Positions 59,877 through 64,000 of a stretch of DNA of 64,000 nucleotides are shown here, piece by piece. The position numbers and the translations under genes were made by a program. The stretch comes from Rickettsia sp. Oklahoma-10 (GTDB taxonomy: Bacteria > Pseudomonadota > Alphaproteobacteria > Rickettsiales > Rickettsiaceae): positions 513,501-577,500 of the forward strand of contig NZ_CP157197.1 in the NCBI RefSeq assembly GCF_039954865.1, given 5' to 3'. Each line of letters begins with the position of its first letter. Position 1 is the first letter of the stretch. A model generated the notes under the pieces. The model was not told the origin of the DNA. It saw only the letters and a list, made by a program, of their open reading frames with translations, and searched no databases.

Positions 59877-61796
59877 TTAGCCTTTTAGCAAATCATTAAT
59901 TTTTATTTTTATATTAAACTTTATATTCATAGATTTTTGTATTTTGGATTTAAACTCTTTAATAGAATGCCTAATTAAGATCCGATCTTTAGCACGTATA
60001 GCGTCTTTTATATTATATAATAAAGAATTAATTATAGATATCTCACTTTCTGATAATATAGTTGTTAATTCTGCTATAGTATGTTCTATATTAAAGATTA
60101 AAGCCTCTGCTTCAATTACTGCTTCTTGTAATAATCTTGTATTATAATCTATTTTAGCATTTTTATAAGCGTTTTCTAGCATAATATCAATCTCAGTTTT
60201 ATCAATACCATGATTTGGTTTTACTTCTATAGTATGTGATGTATTACTGATTTTTTCATAAGCAGAAACAGATAATATGCCGTCTGCATCAATAGCAAAA
60301 GTAACTTCGGCTCTAATATCACCTGCTTTCATCGGAGGTAATCCTTTTAACTCAAACCTTGCAAGGCTGCGGCAATCTACAGCCATTTCACGTTCACCTT
60401 GTAATATATGAAATTGTATACCGGTTTGATTGTCAGCATAAGTAGTAAATTCTTTCACTACCGAAATGGGAATCGGAGTATTACGCATGATGATTTTTTC
60501 AACTATACCGCCATATAATTCCATGCCCAGTGATAAAGGTACTACATCAATCAATAATGAATTTGTATGGGGTGTTATTAAATTTTCTGCTTGTAATGCA
60601 GCCCCCCATACAACTGCTTTGTCAGGGTCGATATCTGATAGAATATCTACTTTAAATGCTTTATATAATTCATTTTTTATTAAAGAAATGCGGGTTGCCC
60701 CACCTACTAAAATAACTCCATCTATATTTGGATTTCCTGCTTGTTCTAAACACTCTTTGGCTATATTGATAGTACGTTCTATTAAAGGTAAAATTAATAG
60801 TTCTAATGTTTGCTTATTAAGTGATATGGTATCAGTATTAAAACTATCTTTATATGTTAAGGTTTCTTTTATTTTTTTTGTAAGTTGTAAAGTATCTATA
60901 GAATCAGGTAAATCAAATTTCTTACAAAGATATTGTGTAATTACTACATCTATATCGTCACCGCCGAGCATATTATCTCCGTTTGTTGCTATAACTTGAA
61001 AAATACCTTCTTGTATATTAAGAATAGATACATCAAAAGTGCCGCCGCCGAGGTCATATACTAAATAACAACTGTTTTGATTAGACTCCCTCGGAAGTTT
61101 TACTTCTAGATGTAAATTGTGAGTCAATCCGCTACTCGCATCTTCACATGCTCCTTTGTATGTTGTAGTGCTGTGCTGTGTATCTCCTACAAATTCCTCT
61201 CTATAAGCAAGTTTCTTAGGGAGTTTATTTTTATTTAAGCCGTAAGCATAGGCAGCAGCAGTAGGTTCAGCAATTAGCCTTAATACTTCAAGACCTGCTA
61301 TTTTAGCTGCAAGCATTATTTCACCTCTTGCTGCATCGTTAAAATGTGCAGGTACCGTTATAACTGCTTTAGTTATACTAGTCTTTAATTGTTTCTCTGC
61401 TTGATTTTTTAGATAAATAAACACTTCTGCTGCAATTTCAGGGATGTACATCCTTTTATTGGCAAAATTTAGTTTAGGTTTATCACTATTTATATCTATA
61501 TAGTCTTTAACTAACGAAAAAAGTGCAGGCGTATTTAGAATTTCTTTTAATGTTTTCCCGAATAGTCTTTTAATGGAACGCAATCCGTTATTATTACCTA
61601 TTGTAAAATTGCCATCTGTAAATTCTATAGTAGTCGGAATTAATTCTTTATCATCTATAGTCTTAATAACTTTAACTTTTCTATTAGTTGAAATAGCTAT
61701 TAATGAGTTAGTAGTGCCAAAATCGATGCCGACTGCTATTTGCCGTTCTTGCTTAAAATCAGCTTGATTCGGTTCCTTAATTTCTATTATTTGCAT
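59877..61796 (-). CDS. hscA: Fe-S cluster chaperone HscA with RPE1-like insert
   Basis: This 639-residue Hsp70 helps release the cluster from Isc[16 protein letters not shown] and [15 protein letters not shown] are the phosphate-binding motifs; [11 protein letters not shown] and VPLSLGMEL are conserved. Between [12 protein letters not shown] and the second motif lies an extra segment at about residues 191-241 that begins [16 protein letters not shown] and contains [17 protein letters not shown]. It has the pattern of the Rickettsia palindromic element RPE1 protein insert. DnaK at the same place has only a short loop. The insert keeps the frame, so the protein is probably made and active. Confidence 0.95.
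   Translation of the reverse strand: MQIIEIKEPNQADFKQERQIAVGIDFGTTNSLIAISTNRKVKVIKTIDDKELIPTTIEFTDGNFTIGNNNGLRSIKRLFGKTLKEILNTPALFSLVKDYIDINSDKPKLNFANKRMYIPEIAAEVFIYLKNQAEKQLKTSITKAVITVPAHFNDAARGEIMLAAKIAGLEVLRLIAEPTAAAYAYGLNKNKLPKKLAYREEFVGDTQHSTTTYKGACEDASSGLTHNLHLEVKLPRESNQNSCYLVYDLGGGTFDVSILNIQEGIFQVIATNGDNMLGGDDIDVVITQYLCKKFDLPDSIDTLQLTKKIKETLTYKDSFNTDTISLNKQTLELLILPLIERTINIAKECLEQAGNPNIDGVILVGGATRISLIKNELYKAFKVDILSDIDPDKAVVWGAALQAENLITPHTNSLLIDVVPLSLGMELYGGIVEKIIMRNTPIPISVVKEFTTYADNQTGIQFHILQGEREMAVDCRSLARFELKGLPPMKAGDIRAEVTFAIDADGILSVSAYEKISNTSHTIEVKPNHGIDKTEIDIMLENAYKNAKIDYNTRLLQEAVIEAEALIFNIEHTIAELTTILSESEISIINSLLYNIKDAIRAKDRILIRHSIKEFKSKIQKSMNIKFNIKIKINDLLKG
61073..61215 (-). repeat. 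RPE1-like element inside hscA
   Basis: The DNA for the extra segment of HscA, about 140 bases read in frame on the minus strand. Its translation has the AYREEF-GDT--ST...EDAS-G-T--L-LEVK pattern of RPE1. The end points are approximate, set by comparison with DnaK. Confidence 0.8.
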
Positions 61797-62287
61797 GATT
61801 TTATTTTTTCTTGCAGCTTATTAAGCAATGTTTCAATATATTTAAGTTTGCTAGTTTTTATAGTCGCATCTGATAGATTTTGTTCTTTAAAAGCTTGTTT
61901 TAAAGAATCAATTTCATGCTTTTCCATTAATTTATATTTATCTTTTATTTTTTCTAGATCACTAAATATGTTAGTATTTTCAATTATTTCCAGTTCATCC
62001 CAAAATATGCTTAACTCTAGGTTAGAAAGTAGAGTGCGTACCTTTTCATCATTCAAGTTTATATTTTGCAAAAGCAGCATATATTCAGCACGTTTTAAGG
62101 CATTTTTAAGAGTAGAGTAAGCTTTATTTAATTCAGACACAATAAGTAGATTTTGTTCCTTTTCTTGCAAAGTTTTTACTGTATCAGGATGATATTTTAC
62201 CTGCATAGCCAAATATTGCTTTTCTAGTATCTTAAGATCAATATCGTAATTTTGCTGTAGTCCTAGTAATTGAAAATAATTTTGCAC
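61787..62287 (-). CDS. hscB: Fe-S co-chaperone HscB (Hsc20)
   Basis: This 166-residue J-protein stimulates HscA and recruits Isc[21 protein letters not shown] starts the J domain and [11 protein letters not shown] carries the HPD motif. The C-terminal three-helix domain follows ([14 protein letters not shown]). Its 3' end overlaps hscA by ten bases, so the order hscB-hscA-fdx is a tightly coupled operon. Confidence 0.93.
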   Translation of the reverse strand: MQNYFQLLGLQQNYDIDLKILEKQYLAMQVKYHPDTVKTLQEKEQNLLIVSELNKAYSTLKNALKRAEYMLLLQNINLNDEKVRTLLSNLELSIFWDELEIIENTNIFSDLEKIKDKYKLMEKHEIDSLKQAFKEQNLSDATIKTSKLKYIETLLNKLQEKIKSCK

Positions 62288-62349
62288 TTTTACTTTTTTA
62301 TAGTTCTAAGTTATTTTAGGTTTTGTTGCATAGTTTTTAAAAACGACTA

Positions 62350-62480
62350 ATGTCATTCCTGCATATGCAGAAAGCCAGAAAAATAATTTTAATAAAAATT
62401 ACACATTAATTAACAACATTAAACTAAAAAACAAGGTTTTTATAGATTTTACTCGATTTCCGCCTATGCAGGAATGACAT
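62350..62480. repeat. Palindromic repeat (RPE-like) between hscB and rnhB
   Basis: ATGTCATTCCTGCATATGCA at the left pairs with TGCAGGAATGACAT at the right around about 90 bases. It lies between divergent genes. Confidence 0.8.
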
Positions 62481-62547
62481 CGATCCATGCAACGATGCCA
62501 ATTTTTAGGCTAAATGAGTATACATTAAAAACTTAAAAAATACAATT

Positions 62548-63138
62548 ATGGAAATGGACTTATTACAGTATGAGAAGAAATATCAGGAATATATTGTAGC
62601 AGGTATAGATGAAGCAGGTAGAGGGCCGCTAGCAGGTCCGGTAGTAGCTAGCGCTGTTGTAATCGATAACACAAATATTATTCCAGGTATTAAAGATTCT
62701 AAAAAGCTTTTTAAAAGAAAAAGAGAATTATTATATGCGCAAATAACTAGTAATTATGTTTGGTCGACCGCTATTATTTGCAATACCGAAATTGATGAGA
62801 TTAATATATTAGAAGCAACTAAAAAAGCTTGTTCTATTGCTGTGGCAAATCTTACTATTAAACCAGAAATCGTTTTAGTTGACGGTAATATGCAGTTTAA
62901 TGATAAGAGATTTATTAGTATAGTTAACGGTGATAATTTATCGTTATCGATTGCAGCAGCTTCTATTATTGCCAAAATTACTAGAGATCGTTTAATGTTA
63001 GATTTAAGTACTGAATTTCCACAATATTTATGGCATAAAAATTTCGGCTACGGTACTAAAGAACATATAGAAGCTATTAATACACACGGCTTATCATCGT
63101 ATCATAGGAAAAGCTTTAGGTACACTTGTTTAATTTGA
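62548..63138 (+). CDS. rnhB: Ribonuclease HII
   Basis: This 196-residue enzyme removes ribonucleotides from DNA and RNA primers. GIDEAGRGPLAGPVVASAVV contains the first active-site residues D21 and E22; EIVLVDGN contributes another aspartate, and SIAAASIIAKITRDRLM is the conserved helix. The C-terminal HKNFGYGTKEHIEAI is also typical. A second ATG two codons in (62554) could be the real start. Confidence 0.95.
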   Translation: MEMDLLQYEKKYQEYIVAGIDEAGRGPLAGPVVASAVVIDNTNIIPGIKDSKKLFKRKRELLYAQITSNYVWSTAIICNTEIDEINILEATKKACSIAVANLTIKPEIVLVDGNMQFNDKRFISIVNGDNLSLSIAAASIIAKITRDRLMLDLSTEFPQYLWHKNFGYGTKEHIEAINTHGLSSYHRKSFRYTCLI

Positions 63139-63263
63139 ACATTGGTGTCGTTATCGCTTTTAATCCTCATCTAGTTCTACACTACAGTCAAAAGCTTTAA
63201 ATGCAAATCGCTTTGTAAATTAAACTGCATGTACTTCTGCTCTCTTGACATTAAATAAAAATG

Positions 63264-64000
63264 TTAGCTCAATTCCAATGCTGTCTCTTCTAGAGTTTTT
63301 AACTGATCACGAAGTGTTGTGGCTTGTTCAAATTCAAGATTACTTGCCGCTTTAAGCATTTCTTTTTTTAATTTGTCAATATGAGCTTTTAGTTTAGCAG
63401 GGTTATCAAATAAAATATGAGCTTGTTGTTTATCAAGCTTACTATCAATTTTTTTAAGTGTAGTTAAAGTGTGAATAGCACGGTTAATGGTTTTTGGAAT
63501 TATGCCATATTTTTCATTATATTCCTGTTGAATCTGTCGTCTACGCATTGTTTCACTAACAGCTTTATCAATAGATTTAGTCATTTGATCGGCATAAAGT
63601 ATTACTCTGCCCTCGCTATTGCGTGCAGCTCTTCCAATTGTTTGTATTAATGATACTTCCGACCGTAAAAACCCTTCCTTGTCAGCATCTAGTATGGCTA
63701 CTAAACCGCATTCAGGGATATCGAGCCCCTCACGAAGCAAATTAATACCTACTAAAATATTTATAGTCCCTTGTCTTAAATCTCTTAATATTTTAAGACG
63801 CTCAAGTGTATGAACATTAGAATGTAAATAAGAGGTTTTATATTTTAGTTCCTGCAAATAGGTAGTTAAATCTTCTGCCATTTTTTTTGTTAAGGTGGTG
63901 ACTAAAACACGAAAACCTTTAGTGATAGTGGTTTGAATTTCACTAATTAAATCCTCAACTTGGTTAGTAGCAGGTTTTATAATACATTCGGGATCAAGCA
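63264..64000 (-). CDS. uvrB: Excinuclease ABC subunit B (3' part)
   Basis: This is the C-terminal part of UvrB, the damage-verifying helicase of nucleotide excision repair. The frame is open to the window edge (reading [17 protein letters not shown] before the internal methionine at 63881). [20 protein letters not shown] and [19 protein letters not shown] are helicase motifs V and VI. The C-terminal UVR domain ([20 protein letters not shown]) ends the protein. The 5' part is outside the window. Confidence 0.97.
   Translation of the reverse strand, partial: LDPECIIKPATNQVEDLISEIQTTITKGFRVLVTTLTKKMAEDLTTYLQELKYKTSYLHSNVHTLERLKILRDLRQGTINILVGINLLREGLDIPECGLVAILDADKEGFLRSEVSLIQTIGRAARNSEGRVILYADQMTKSIDKAVSETMRRRQIQQEYNEKYGIIPKTINRAIHTLTTLKKIDSKLDKQQAHILFDNPAKLKAHIDKLKKEMLKAASNLEFEQATTLRDQLKTLEETALELS

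Overview
This window is from an intracellular alphaproteobacterium of the genus Rickettsia. The evidence is the very A+T-rich sequence, the many short palindromic repeats of the Rickettsia palindromic element (RPE) kind (some inside reading frames), a lone VirB2 pilin gene far from other type IV secretion genes, a DUF2674-like small protein, and the mix of tidy housekeeping genes with long stretches of decaying sequence. The species group (typhus, spotted fever or other) cannot be fixed from the window alone.

Layout. 1-3.2 kb: ffh (cut by the window edge), a DNA polymerase III delta' gene and an HU-like protein. 3.2-8.1 kb: an RND efflux pump, rsmE and a RatA/Coq10-like gene. 8.2-10.1 kb: three unfamiliar genes, one a serine hydrolase with a lipase-type GHSLG motif that overlaps a small downstream gene. 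10.2-15.2 kb: rlmE-nusB on the minus strand, then rseP and bamA on the plus strand. 15.4 kb: tRNA-Thr(CGU). 16.4-25.8 kb: a long plus-strand run with an MFS exporter, an MnhE-like gene, pyrH, frr, gatCAB, an amino-acid-binding lipoprotein, a flavin reductase-like gene, dapB and a BI-1 family membrane protein. 26.1 kb: hemW. 27.3-28.7 kb: decayed DNA with an ankyrin-like remnant. 28.7-43.2 kb, all minus strand: dicarboxylate symporter, cutA, queD, sucB, sucA, M32 carboxypeptidase, recN, bamD, a dead chaB, dnaJ, dnaK. 43.2-52.4 kb: HtrA-like protease, lptE, holA, coq7, ctaE, virB2, a zinc-ribbon membrane protein and dapD. 52.4-56.9 kb: a graveyard holding a wrecked pbpC (penicillin-binding protein 1C) and a wrecked Sca-type autotransporter. 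57-62.3 kb, minus strand: uspA, a TAXI-type binding protein, a DUF2125-like protein and the Fe-S chaperone set fdx-hscA-hscB. 62.5-64 kb: rnhB and the 3' part of uvrB.

The genes form a coherent core. bamA, bamD, rseP, lptE and the HtrA-like protease serve the outer membrane and periplasm. dapB and dapD supply diaminopimelate for peptidoglycan, although pbpC is lost. GatCAB makes Gln-tRNA and/or Asn-tRNA. SucAB and CtaE belong to energy metabolism. DnaKJ and HscAB-Fdx cover folding and Fe-S assembly.

The most notable signal is how repeats interact with genes. HscA carries an RPE1-like in-frame insert. CutA has an N-terminus made from another repeat family, behind a good ribosome-binding site. 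RsmE ends inside a palindrome. A third repeat family sits directly against the ends or starts of lptE, holA and ratA. The hydrolase cluster at 8.2-10.1 kb is the best candidate for an undescribed function.
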